From Trichodelitschia bisporula (Eukaryota; Ascomycota; Dothideomycetes; Phaeotrichales; Phaeotrichaceae), in NCBI GenBank assembly GCA_010356995.1, contig ML996708.1:124001-188000 (forward strand): 64,000 nt of DNA, in the 5' to 3' direction. The notes beneath the pieces were generated by a model. It saw nothing but the letters and a program-made list of their open reading frames with translations, did not search any database and was not told the DNA's origin. Below are positions 55,065-64,000 of this stretch, one piece after another (within the stretch, counting starts at the first letter, position 1; every line of letters starts with the position of its first letter). A program made the position numbers and the translations under genes.

Positions 55065-57675
55065 GTTGAGAATGAGGATATCGGTTAAAACGATGGACTT
55101 TTGGTTCGGAGAGAGACCGGCTCGAACGTTATGGTTGTTCTTTTCACCGAAAAGAGAGGACGAGTATCAAACGCGTTTTTTTTCTAAAATGGTAACGACA
55201 AGGCTGATACTCCAAACGATGGACGGAGTTAGAGACTGGGCTCAAACGGAAAAAGGAAGAAAAGCGATAGTGGGAAGTGAGTGTGAGAGAGAGAAGTAAA
55301 GAGGGAATAGGTCAACTGGTTCTGTTGGGAGGGGGGTCTTAAAGAGTGAGCGTGGCAAAGGGACTTGTCCCGTTTCTTCATTCTTTCCCCTTTGGGCCCA
55401 CTCGACGGGTCCTTTGAGGGTGGTGAAACAAAGGCCGTCGAAACAAGGCCGAGTGGGTCCTGTCCCTAGACGGAGCGAACCAACCAGATGCTCAATCCTG
55501 TCGTTTTTTCTTTGACAAATGACAAAGCAAATGGGTTAGTGCTTCTCGCGCGGTACGCACGGTATCCGTCCGATCCATGGCAGCGCCAGCGCGAAGCTGC
55601 TGATGGCCGTCATCGGTGGAGCATCGGCGGGGAGTGTGAAACGGCAGAGGGGTGAGGGTGAGAGAAGTGGAGACCGCTGGTGCGGGCGCCACGCCCTGTG
55701 TGGACTCCATGCCTTGGAGTGCTCCATTTCCTAGCGTCGAGTCGGGAGAGCCGCTGCGCTTGATGCTCGGGGCGCGCCTGCAAGGTACGGGCAGGCGCTG
55801 GGGTTGAACGGTCGGCTACGTAGCGGGTGGTTGAATCGCCTTGCAGAGCCGCAGCCAGTCAATGGCGCCATGCTGGGGTGTGATGGCTGCGGGCGCCACG
55901 GGGTGGGCGAATCAGAGCGGGTGGGTGCTTTTCTTAGCTACGCCCCCGTGGCTTGATGCGCGTTGCGATCGATCCTCGCGAGCGTCGCCATGGTCGTCGT
56001 CCTCCTCTTCGTTGTGGTGGTGATGGGCGAGAGGTAGAGAAGCGCCGCTACAGAGAATTGGCGTCGTGATGTTCAGGCTTAGAAGCTGGAAGAGCCGTCA
56101 GGTGTCGCCTACGCTGAGCGCGCGCGACGAAGCGTACGGTACCGGGTACTGTGTACATGGCGAAAAACTCGAGCATTATTCTCCGATTGTTCACGATGGA
56201 AGGAAGCAAGTGAGGCTGTGCCGATGTCCGAGTGTCCCGGTACCCGTACGACGACGCAGTGACACTCCAGTTTATTGAGCGAGATTCGACGGGATTGAAA
56301 CGAATGCAAACATGCAGGCTCAAGCTTCAAGCTTCAAAGCTTCAAGACTCGAACAGGAGGTTAGAGAATTTTTGCACTGCCACCCCGCCCGCGCCCTACC
56401 GTATCTGCCAAGTGAAGGCGCCACGCGTTTGACGTCGAGGTGGAACAAAGCCACTCTTGACGTTGTTCGCCGTGTCTGCATATCGAGTGTGTACTTTCTG
56501 CGACGGATGGTGTGGGGTGGTTTGCTTTGCCGGGAGGGAGGAAAAGACGGTTGCTTTACCTCCTTACAGCGAAAGGTGTGATCGGCATAAACTCTGCATT
56601 GCATAAGATGCCGGAAACGAGTGCAGTAAGCATCGTGAATCCGCATCCCATCAACTACAGCGCATGGCCCAAACATCCACACCACCACGATATCAAACAA
56701 AGCCTCCCTCCCCCCCACAAAGAATCCACACGCCAGGAACCGCCGCCAACCTTCCTCCCTCGGCTCCTCCCATCCTCCCATCCTCCTCAACAATCCCAAA
56801 TTCACCTGTCCCCAAAATAGTCTTACCCAATCGAGCACCCCTCTCTTCCCAATGCGTCCACTCCTCCCTCCTCCTATCCCAACTCATACTCGCAAGAGTC
56901 GGTTAGCTTGGCACCTAGTTGCGTAGTCTACCGATGTACGATGAATCGTGAAGTTCGCGCCGCTAACGCAGGTACCGTACAGTCCGTGCTTTCCGCGCGC
57001 ATGCAGCTCGCTCGGCCTGAAACATTCGTGTAAACGACAAGAACGGGGTGAGGTGCACAGCCTCGCGCTTGTCGGAGGGGTTGGTGTGTTTCTTGAAGCT
57101 AAAGTTCAAACTAGAGTTAACCTTAAGAAGCAAGAGTCGAGTTTCCCAAAGCTAAAAATCTTGAACTGAGATTCGGGATTTTAGAACTAGAATTTAAACT
57201 TGCGAGCATGGTCGTGCATCGTGAACTATTGGCATCGTATTACATGACTCCCTAGTCAAAGGATAACCTTACTCCACGGGTGATCTGCATGACGAGCATC
57301 GCACGCAGCTAGGCACCGTAGCTCAACACTCGCATGAACTCTCCAGCAGAAAGATCGAGCTTCGTGAACCGTTCGCATTGTATTACGTGACTCTTTAGCC
57401 GAAGAATACCCCACGTGCGATTCGACGTGACAAGCATCGCAAGCAGCTAGAACTAGACACCGTAGTCCAACTCTCGCACAACTCGCCAGCTGAACGTATC
57501 AAACATGAATACAGCCGGGAACTCGGCAGACTAACCACAGCCCATGACCCACGGCCCACAGCCCACAGTAAGAAAGCCACAAGGAATAGCAACGCCGGTA
57601 CCACAGTTCACAGAAAAGCCGTCGCCTCTTTCCCATACCCAAGCCATCCCCATGGCTATCCCATCATCATGTCCT
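55065..57675. other. Intergenic between CFEM and kinase genes
   Basis: 2.6 kb. The CFEM promoter and leader lie at the left; the kinase 3' end is at the right. Several ORFs up to 172 aa show no domain or codon pattern. A CAAGCTTCAAGCTTCAAAG patch occurs near 56325, and a diverged 143-bp tandem duplication lies at 57218-57505 (separate entry). No gene supported. Confidence 0.5.
57218..57505 (+). repeat. Diverged 143-bp tandem duplication
   Basis: Two adjacent units start with TCGTGAAC at 57219 and 57362. Both contain, in the same order, GTATTACRTGACTC, a GCATGACGAGCATCGC/ACGTGACAAGCATCGC block, CGCAGCTAG/AAGCAGCTAG, CACCGTAG and CAACWCTCGCA. Identity is roughly three quarters by eye. Noncoding as far as I can tell. 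Confidence 0.75.
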
Positions 57676-59475
57676 CTAGATCAGCCACCCATCCTCCAAC
57701 AAGCTCGAGCTCGCAACAAAACTAAACCCCCCAAACGGATCTTGAACCGGCACCCCCCCCTCATCCCCCACATCCATGCCCACACCCGGCCCATCATCAC
57801 GACTCACAACCGGACTCACAGGCGCGTGCGTAAACTCGTGCGCAAAATTCTCCGCCAGCTCCGGGTCCGTAACAACAGGCCGAATAGGCGGCTCCATCTC
57901 CCTCCTCGTCAACTTCACCCAATCAATCTTGCGAAAAAACCTGTGCCCCTTGAGAGCCACCATATCCTTCGGCATATTCCCCCCCAACCTCTTCCGCGGA
58001 TCCTTGCGCAACAAACGCGTGAGCAAGTCCTTAGAATCCGGGGACAAGAAGTAGGGCATCTGCAACTTGCCCTTCAGGATTTTCTCTTGGATCTTTTTGT
58101 TGTTGGGAGCAGCAAAGGGTGGGTTACCAGTGAGGAGATCGAAGCCGAGCGCGCCGAGGGACCACCAGTCCACCGCCATGCCGTACTCCTTACGCTCGAT
58201 GACTTCGGGCGCCATGTAGTCGATGGTGCCTAGGAAGCTGTTGCAGCGGTCATCCCCGTCGACGGCGACCTTGGAGAGACCGAAGTCGGTGAGCAGGAGG
58301 TGGCCTTCGTGGTCCAGGAGGCAGTTCTCGGGCTTAAGGTCGCGGTACACGACGCCGACGGTGCGGTGGAGGTGGTCGAGCGCGAGGACGAGCTCGGCGA
58401 GGTAGAACGCGGCTGTGTCCTCGGGGAACAGGCGCTCCAGCGCAAGATGGTGGAAGAGTTCGCCGCCTTCCGCGTACTCGAGGATCAGGTACAGCTTCTC
58501 GTGGTCCTGGAAGGCGTAGAAGAGCTTGACGACAAATGGGTGCCGGTTGACGCTCTCGAGGATCGCGCGCTCCGTCTTGGTCTGCTCAACCAGCCGCTTG
58601 TGCACTACGAGCGAAGCTTTCTTGAACTGCTTCTGCGCATAGAGACGCCCAGTAGCGCGCTGCTTGACGAGCAGCACCGTGCCAAACCCGCCCTTGCCGA
58701 GGCAGAGCAGCGGCTCAAAGTCCGCCGCCGTCATCTTGCGGACAACCGAGTCGCGCATCTCAGTGACCATGGTAGGCGTCGTCGACTTAGTCGCAATCTC
58801 GGGGTTCACAAATGGGAGATTGAGCGGAATCTCGTAGCTCTCCATCTTCTCACCCTCGCTAGACTCGGACGGCGGGGTGGGAGTGAGGATGCGGCTCCGG
58901 CTGGCGCTACGCGAGGGTGATGTGAAAGGCATGAGGCCAGGCGACGCATGCATGCTCAGCGCCTCCAGGCGCGTGGTGAGAGTGCTGATCCCGGACGACG
59001 TCGACGGGCGCAGCGCAGGGCTGGACGTGACACTGGACAGCATCTTCGGACCGAGACGGGGCGTGCTAGCTGCCGTGGACATATCGGAGAAGTCCTCCCC
59101 ACCGGAGGTAACCGGCGGCGTCTGGAACCCACGAACAGTCTGGACGGCGGGTGCGACAGCGCCGATCCGCTGTTGCTGTTGCTGCTTCTTCTTCTTTTTA
59201 GCAGCCTTCTTCTTGAGCTTCTCGAAGTCGAGCTTCGGCTCGGCTCCGTTGGTAGTGGTTGCGAAACGAGCCGGAGACTGCGATGGAATGCGCACGGCGG
59301 GGCTGGTGGCCATGCCCAACCCGAAAGCCGGCCGGCCAGCGCGAGACTCGCGCTCGAGGAAGCGGTCCGGACCCTTCGGCATCGGAGGCTCGACGTTGAT
59401 CTTCACGCCGCCGTCCGGGGATCCAGTGGGCATTTGCTGCGCGGACGGCCGCTCGGACTCGAAAGCGAAAACCAT
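57676..59475 (-). CDS. AGC-family Ser/Thr protein kinase, S6K/Psk1-like
   Basis: A single exon of 599 aa. Residues 1-250 are disordered, with a Lys-then-Gln tract (KKAAKKKKKQQQQQQ, about 90-103) and Ser/Pro sites. The kinase domain (about 252-510) has the Gly loop LGKGGFGTV (258-266), the ATP Lys in YAQKQFKK, YRDLKPENCLL with the catalytic Asp near 377, DFGLSK (about 395) and the activation segment CNSFLGTIDYMAPEV, whose Ser/Thr is the PDK1-type site. The C-terminal extension ends with the hydrophobic motif DPFGGFSFV (579-587), phosphorylated by TORC1 in S6-kinase relatives. Together this points to the S. pombe Psk1/ribosomal S6 kinase branch, regulating growth downstream of nutrients. The HRD motif reads YRD, as in several AGC kinases. 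Confidence 0.9.
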   Translation of the reverse strand: MVFAFESERPSAQQMPTGSPDGGVKINVEPPMPKGPDRFLERESRAGRPAFGLGMATSPAVRIPSQSPARFATTTNGAEPKLDFEKLKKKAAKKKKKQQQQQRIGAVAPAVQTVRGFQTPPVTSGGEDFSDMSTAASTPRLGPKMLSSVTSSPALRPSTSSGISTLTTRLEALSMHASPGLMPFTSPSRSASRSRILTPTPPSESSEGEKMESYEIPLNLPFVNPEIATKSTTPTMVTEMRDSVVRKMTAADFEPLLCLGKGGFGTVLLVKQRATGRLYAQKQFKKASLVVHKRLVEQTKTERAILESVNRHPFVVKLFYAFQDHEKLYLILEYAEGGELFHHLALERLFPEDTAAFYLAELVLALDHLHRTVGVVYRDLKPENCLLDHEGHLLLTDFGLSKVAVDGDDRCNSFLGTIDYMAPEVIERKEYGMAVDWWSLGALGFDLLTGNPPFAAPNNKKIQEKILKGKLQMPYFLSPDSKDLLTRLLRKDPRKRLGGNMPKDMVALKGHRFFRKIDWVKLTRREMEPPIRPVVTDPELAENFAHEFTHAPVSPVVSRDDGPGVGMDVGDEGGVPVQDPFGGFSFVASSSLLEDGWLI

Positions 59476-60307
59476 TGTGGTAGGCTAGTGCGCCGAGCGC
59501 AAGAGTGGGGCTAGAGCTGCAACTAACGCAGCGCAACTTGAACTTGTGATAACTGCTTCACACAATCTGTACACTCGCTGGCGCATGTCAGCAGGCATTG
59601 AGCGACAGTGTGTTTGATGCTCACCTGTAAGCAGGAGTGTGTGCTCTAACGAGTTTACCGTCCGCCCGATCAAGGCGGACCTGGTGCCAGTGGCCACTTC
59701 AAGGCCCCAAAGGTAGGCTTCGGAGTCGTCGACACGTTGGCAGTGTTCAGATTGGTGGAGGTCAACGAGGCAGAGCTGCAGACCGAGGAAGTGGAAAGTG
59801 GGGCGAAGGTAGAAGTGCAGGAGCCCATATGGTATCGTGGATGGTGAATAAGGTTACGAATTTGACACCAGCAAAAAACAGCTGGCGGAACGGACTGAGG
59901 AGTGGTCGAGAGATAAGTTTCGAAGAACGTGTTGTGGAGGAGTGGTTTGAGTGCACACAGGAAACCAAAGAGTCGCGAAATTTCCCAGTCTCTGTCCTTG
60001 GCCAGCGCTGGACAACGCGGTTGGCTTGGCAGGGAGCGAGACGGAAATGGCTTAGCGTGGGTCTTTGGGAGGCCGAAATTAGAGCACTCTTTGTTCGTCC
60101 GCCCTACCCGCTGCCCTTACGTGGGGAAGGTGATTCAAGGATCGTTGATTGATGAATTCATTGATAGCTTACTATCGCTTACAATATAGATTCACCGGAG
60201 GCAAGCACGCGGATACACCACATCGTTTTGAACAGGATATCATTAAGCTTTGTCTGACTGCCACCGACGTCTAGACTAGGACAACATCAACATGACCATT
60301 TTCCATA
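59476..60307. other. Intergenic: kinase promoter and phosphoglucomutase 3' region
   Basis: No gene seen in about 830 bases. The plus-strand ORF at 59637-60152 shows no domain. Confidence 0.45.
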
Positions 60308-62023
60308 TCAGGTCTTCACAGTCGGCTCGTCACGGTCGACATATTCCTTAAGCTTCAACAGGTCAGTGGCGAGCTTGATGTTATCCGCCAGATAGTCCTG
60401 CGCGTCCATGTCGAACTTGCTCTTATCGCTCTCATACTTCTCAACGTACAGGCGAATGGTCGCGCCGCTGCTGCCAGTGCCCGACAACCGCACCACGATC
60501 CGGCTGCCGTCGTCGAACTTGACGTAGATGCCCTGGTTCTTGCTGACGCTACCGTCCAGGTCGGTGTAGGAAAAGTCGTCGGCCTCGAGCACCTTGCGCC
60601 CAGCCACCGTCGACCCGACGAACTCGTCCTTCTTCGTGGTGATGAGCTCCTTGATGTGCGCAATCACCTTACCGGCGCCCTCCGACTCGCATCCCTCGTA
60701 GTCGTAGCGCGTGAAGAAGGTGCGACCGTACGTGTTCCAGAAGTCCTTCTGGATCCACTTGATCGACGGTGTCGTGCCCGTCTCCTGGCCGACGCCAGCG
60801 ATGATGTTGAGCCACGCAAGCACAGCCCACAGGCCATCCTTCTCGCGGATATGGTTGCTGCCCGTGCCGAAGCTCTCCTCACCACAGATGTTCATCTTGT
60901 CTGCGTCAAAGAGACCACAGAAGAACTTCCAGCCCGTCGGCACTTCGTAGCACTGCAGACCCTTCTTCTTGGCCACGAGGTCGATGGCACCAGACGTGGG
61001 CATGCTACGCGCAAGGCCGTACACGCCCTGCTTCTTGAACCACGGGATGAAGTGGGAGTAGTGTGCGATGATGGCCAGGCTGTCGCCGGGAGACACGAAG
61101 CTGTTGGCACCGTAGATCATGTTGCGGTCGCCGTCACCGTCGCTAGCAGCGCCAAAGTGGATCCCGTTGGCGTCGACAGCCTTGACCAGCGAGGCGGCAT
61201 ACACCAGGTTGGGGTCGGGGTGGTGACCGCCAAAGTCCGGCTTCGGAATGCAGTTTTGTGTGCTGCCCTTGAGACCGAACTCCTTCTCGAAGATGTCGAT
61301 CCCGTAGGGGCCCGTGATACCGCTCAGCGCATCGAACAGGACCTTGAAGTCCGAGTGCTGCTGGAGGAACGACTTGATCAGATCGAAATCGAAGATCTCC
61401 TTCATGAACTTGACGTATTCCTCCGTCGTGTGCACAATCTCCACTTCGAGCGGGCCGTACTTTTGCGTGCCCAGCGCTGACAGATCGATGTCGGGGATGT
61501 CTGCGATCTTGTAGGACTTGAGCGACTTGGCCGTGTCGTACATCTTGTTCGTCACACCCTCGGGCGCAGGCGCACCGTTGGCGAGGTTGTACTTGATGCC
61601 AAAGTCCTCTTCGGGCCCTGGAAAGAAGTCAGTGATATAACAGGCTGAAGGGCTTCACTTCACCGCACCGCCGGGGTTGTGGCTAGCCGTCAGGAGAATT
61701 CCTCCCGTCGCCTTCTTCTGGCGGATGATGTGGCTAGCAGCAGGCGTGCTCATGAGGCCGTTCTGGCCGATGATAAGCTTCTTAACGCCATACGCAGCAC
61801 TGATCTTTGCGATGAGCTGCGTGACTTCGGGGTTCCAGTAGCGACCATCGCCGCCGATGACGAGTGTGCTGCCTTCTGCGCCCTCGGGAATAGAGAGCAA
61901 GATGCTGGTAATGAAGGACTCGCTGTAGTGGGGTTTTTGGAAGACCTTGACCTTCTTGCGCAGGCCGGAGGTGCCAGGCTTCTGGTCGGTGAAGGGGGTG
62001 ATTTCGACTGTCTTGACGCTCAT
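60308..62023 (-). CDS. pgm: Phosphoglucomutase
   Basis: Exons 62023-61669 and 61617-60308 (intron 51 bp, splitting a Gly codon within NPGGPEEDFG) give 554 aa, the usual length. The enzyme interconverts glucose 1-phosphate and glucose 6-phosphate in the cytosol, linking glycolysis with UDP-glucose, glycogen, trehalose and cell-wall glucan synthesis. Seen: the N-terminal TPFTDQKPGTSGLRKKV, the phosphoserine loop TASHNPGG (Ser114), which lies right at the splice junction, the metal loop DGDGDRN (about 277-283), the sugar-binding GEESFGTGSNHIREKDG and the phosphate-binding RLSGTGSSGATIRLY. All catalytic elements are intact. Confidence 0.97.
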
Positions 62024-63396
62024 GATGACTGTTTTCTAGAGGGTTCTCAAGAGGATGAGGGGGAGTATGGGAGAGATATGAAAGGGTTCACGAGGGAAAG
62101 AGGGGTGATTGAAGCAGTTGGAGTCAGTGGAATGAGCGGTCTATCTACGATTGTTGGTTTTTCTAGGTGAAGGGCGGGGCAAGCTACCAGTGGCTACGTC
62201 AACGTCAGAGCTGCATTGGCAGGGGAGGGGAGGTCGTTGCCCGAAATGGCTATTTAGTTTGCCTTGGCCTTGAAAATAGAAGCTACGACTTGCGGTTCGA
62301 GCCTTCATGGCGGGGCAGTGGGGTTGTGATTGGGCAAGATGGTCAACAATTTGCAAGTGTGTGGCGGAGAGTTGCCCAACGGTCATTGAACAGGGGGATT
62401 GGAGAGTGCAGCACGCCACAATGCATTGATATCGGGTGAACCGTTTGCAGATTGATGCTCGGCTTGCAAAATCTTTTGATATCGCCCCCGGAGTTGACCG
62501 CGGTTTTGCCTTCCTTGATTCTCCGCAGTGGCCGTGGGTGGGGCCGCTCCCGCCTCAGCTGGAGCCAAAGTCGGGAGCGGCCTCACGTCTTATCGATGCG
62601 CCAATCCTCCCTCCCTATCGTCAATTGAAGACTGTGGCCACTCTCACTTGAATCACACCGCAGCTTGTTGAGCTCAGACGTTGACGAACATTGCCCCGCG
62701 CATCGGCCCCGCCTGCCCCTCACCTTGGCCAGCACGAGCTCAGACCCGCTGCCGGGAGTGGCTGCGCTTTGACCCCGAGCATATCGGGTGGCGTTCTCAA
62801 CAAGACGTCGGCTTCTTTGTTGCCACATTCGCTCGGACCGAAATAGAGCAGAGGGTTTGACTTGGGGAAGAGTCAAAGTTATGGACGCGACGTCTGCACA
62901 ATCGCAAGGGCAGAAATCTCCTACCGTCACGGCGGCGGTTGTGCTGGGGCCGGTTGACTTCTTGCTCCCTAGTGATAAGGCGGCTGCAATTGCCATGGAT
63001 GGGGTCCCAAGGATCATTGCATAGCCAAAAAAAAACCCCGTATGCAAACTGTGCAGATGCTGAAAGCAGGAAGGGTCGAATTGCCAACGGTAAAGAGGCC
63101 GAGATCACCTCTGATGTTTCACAATGCAGAGAAGGCGAAACGGGCGCCCGAGTCAAAGTTTGGCTCGAAGAACGATAGTGATATGTCCCAGCCAGGCCGA
63201 ACCGTGAATCGTACTCCCGCTCCAAACAACGCATTCGAGAATATTTCTGAGTTGCGACTTAAGACGGTGCGATAGCTACCGGGTAGCGTAGCGCTCTGTT
63301 CCAGAACGCCGGCACCATGCCTGTTGTACATGCCCTCCTCCTCCTTCTCGTATCCAGATCATAACCCTCATAACAGACACCCTCTGCGGGGGGCAT
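62024..63396. other. Phosphoglucomutase promoter region and downstream of the Tom6 candidate
   Basis: 1.37 kb with no supportable gene. Both neighbours are on the minus strand. Small ORFs (up to 163 aa, mostly antisense to PGM exon 1) show no features. A nine-A run lies near 63027. Confidence 0.45.
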
Positions 63397-63627
63397 CTAA
63401 GGCGGTAGAAGAATCTCGCTGAAGCTGCTGTGGAAGAACGCAACGCCGGCCTATGGGTGTTAACTTGCTTTGAAGGTTCGGAGAGGGGGGGCACGTACGG
63501 CGAAGAGCCCGACTGCGGTGATCACGCTGCGGTTCTCCTGGCTGAAGAGCGCGTCGTATGTGCTGCGTGCGTAGCCCTTGGGCTGCACCGTACGGCCGGG
63601 GCCGCGGGCGATGGGACGGCCGGACAT
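63397..63627 (-). CDS. Probable TOM complex subunit Tom6
   Basis: Exons 63627-63499 and 63450-63397 (intron 48 bp at a codon boundary) give a 60-aa protein. Its N-terminus is basic (RPIARGPGRTVQPKGYARS), followed by DALFSQENRSVITAVGLFAAGVAFFHSSFSEILLPP, one C-terminal membrane helix with a short tail. The ENRSV segment, the helix and the S-x-x-S-E-I/M-L-L-P-P ending resemble fungal Tom6, which stabilises the Tom40 import channel in the mitochondrial outer membrane. The proteins are small and diverged, so this rests on few positions; another small outer-membrane protein remains possible. The splice is required, because the unspliced frame stops after VRAPPLRTFKAS. Confidence 0.68.
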
Positions 63628-64000
63628 TGGGGGTGGAAATGTGCGGTAGTGAGATGAGTGAGGGCGGTTAAGATTGGTGTTGGGTTTGGGGGTGTGTGGG
63701 GGTGCGCTGCGTTGTGGTGATGATGATGTGGTTGGAGGTCGTTGTGGGAAGGTGGAGTTCAAGATTTTAGACGCAGACCGTGGTCACGTGATTGAGCATT
63801 TGGATTGACCACTGGTCGGCTTCAGGGAGAAATGGTCACAGCCAAGGTGGACTCGATGCATTATTGCGACAGTTCATTCATTGGCTAGAAGAAAACTACT
63901 GCAATCAACCACACCAGTAGACTATTGTTTCTTTGCTTTCTTTGTCCGCCGGTTGAGACCTTCACGCTCGGTGAACTGAAAGTAGCATGAAAGAGCCATG
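63628..64000. other. Promoter side of the Tom6 candidate; window end
   Basis: No gene seen in 373 bases. This should contain the Tom6 leader and promoter; nothing distinctive was noted. Confidence 0.4.

Noticed and set aside
56320-56838. 172-aa minus-strand ORF
   Set aside because: Spans simple-sequence and pyrimidine tracts; no recognisable domain or conserved-looking segment.
62290-62310. tRNA-like GGTTCGAGCC string
   Set aside because: No acceptor stem, D-arm or anticodon arm could be placed around it.

Overview
The window is a stretch of a filamentous ascomycete (Pezizomycotina) nuclear genome. Supporting signs are short (41-70 bp) spliceosomal introns with GT-AG ends, GC-rich coding DNA, two-subunit (FAS1/FAS2) type I fatty acid synthase genes, a GPI-anchored CFEM protein and DUF3176 membrane proteins. 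I cannot settle the class from sequence alone. All coding regions below were traced by hand-joining exons. Every joined reading frame divides by three, except where a gap or damage is noted.

Layout. 1-12.3 kb: the fatty acid synthase pair in head-to-head orientation, with FAS beta (minus, cut by the window start) and FAS alpha (plus, complete, 1857 aa) sharing a 2.1 kb divergent promoter. 13-16 kb: a small coiled-coil protein and a Gfo/Idh/MocA-type oxidoreductase. 16.7-22.7 kb: two divergently oriented DUF3176 membrane-protein paralogues. The left one is intact and the right one is a pseudogene (in-frame amber stop, internal deletion, late frameshift); a strong hairpin lies between them. 23-30 kb: a two-TM unknown protein, a Zrg17-like zinc-transporter subunit, a short-chain dehydrogenase and a conserved protein of unknown function. 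30-34 kb: a gene-poor interval with simple repeats and one of two diverged inverted copies of an unrecognised ~0.46 kb sequence; the other copy is at 27.4-27.9 kb. 34-36 kb: a DHA2-type MFS exporter.

38-51 kb is mostly housekeeping: an MscS/EF-hand channel, mitochondrial ribosomal protein bL9m divergent from a Ubp16-like deubiquitinase, a GH43 glycosidase interrupted by a 200-N gap, mitochondrial ETF-ubiquinone oxidoreductase, and a two-RRM SR protein with a 6-nt micro-exon. 52-63.6 kb: a repeat-rich CFEM/GPI cell-wall protein, an AGC kinase of the S6K/Psk1 type, phosphoglucomutase and a probable Tom6.

The genes do not form a biosynthetic cluster. There is no PKS, NRPS or terpene backbone beside the SDR, MFS and oxidoreductase genes. 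The real functional unit is the co-located FAS pair, whose products assemble into one alpha6-beta6 particle. I found no RNA genes, CRISPR arrays or intact transposons. The observations most worth following are the inverted relic pair, the decaying DUF3176 duplicate, the SR-gene micro-exon and the hairpin at 19.3 kb.
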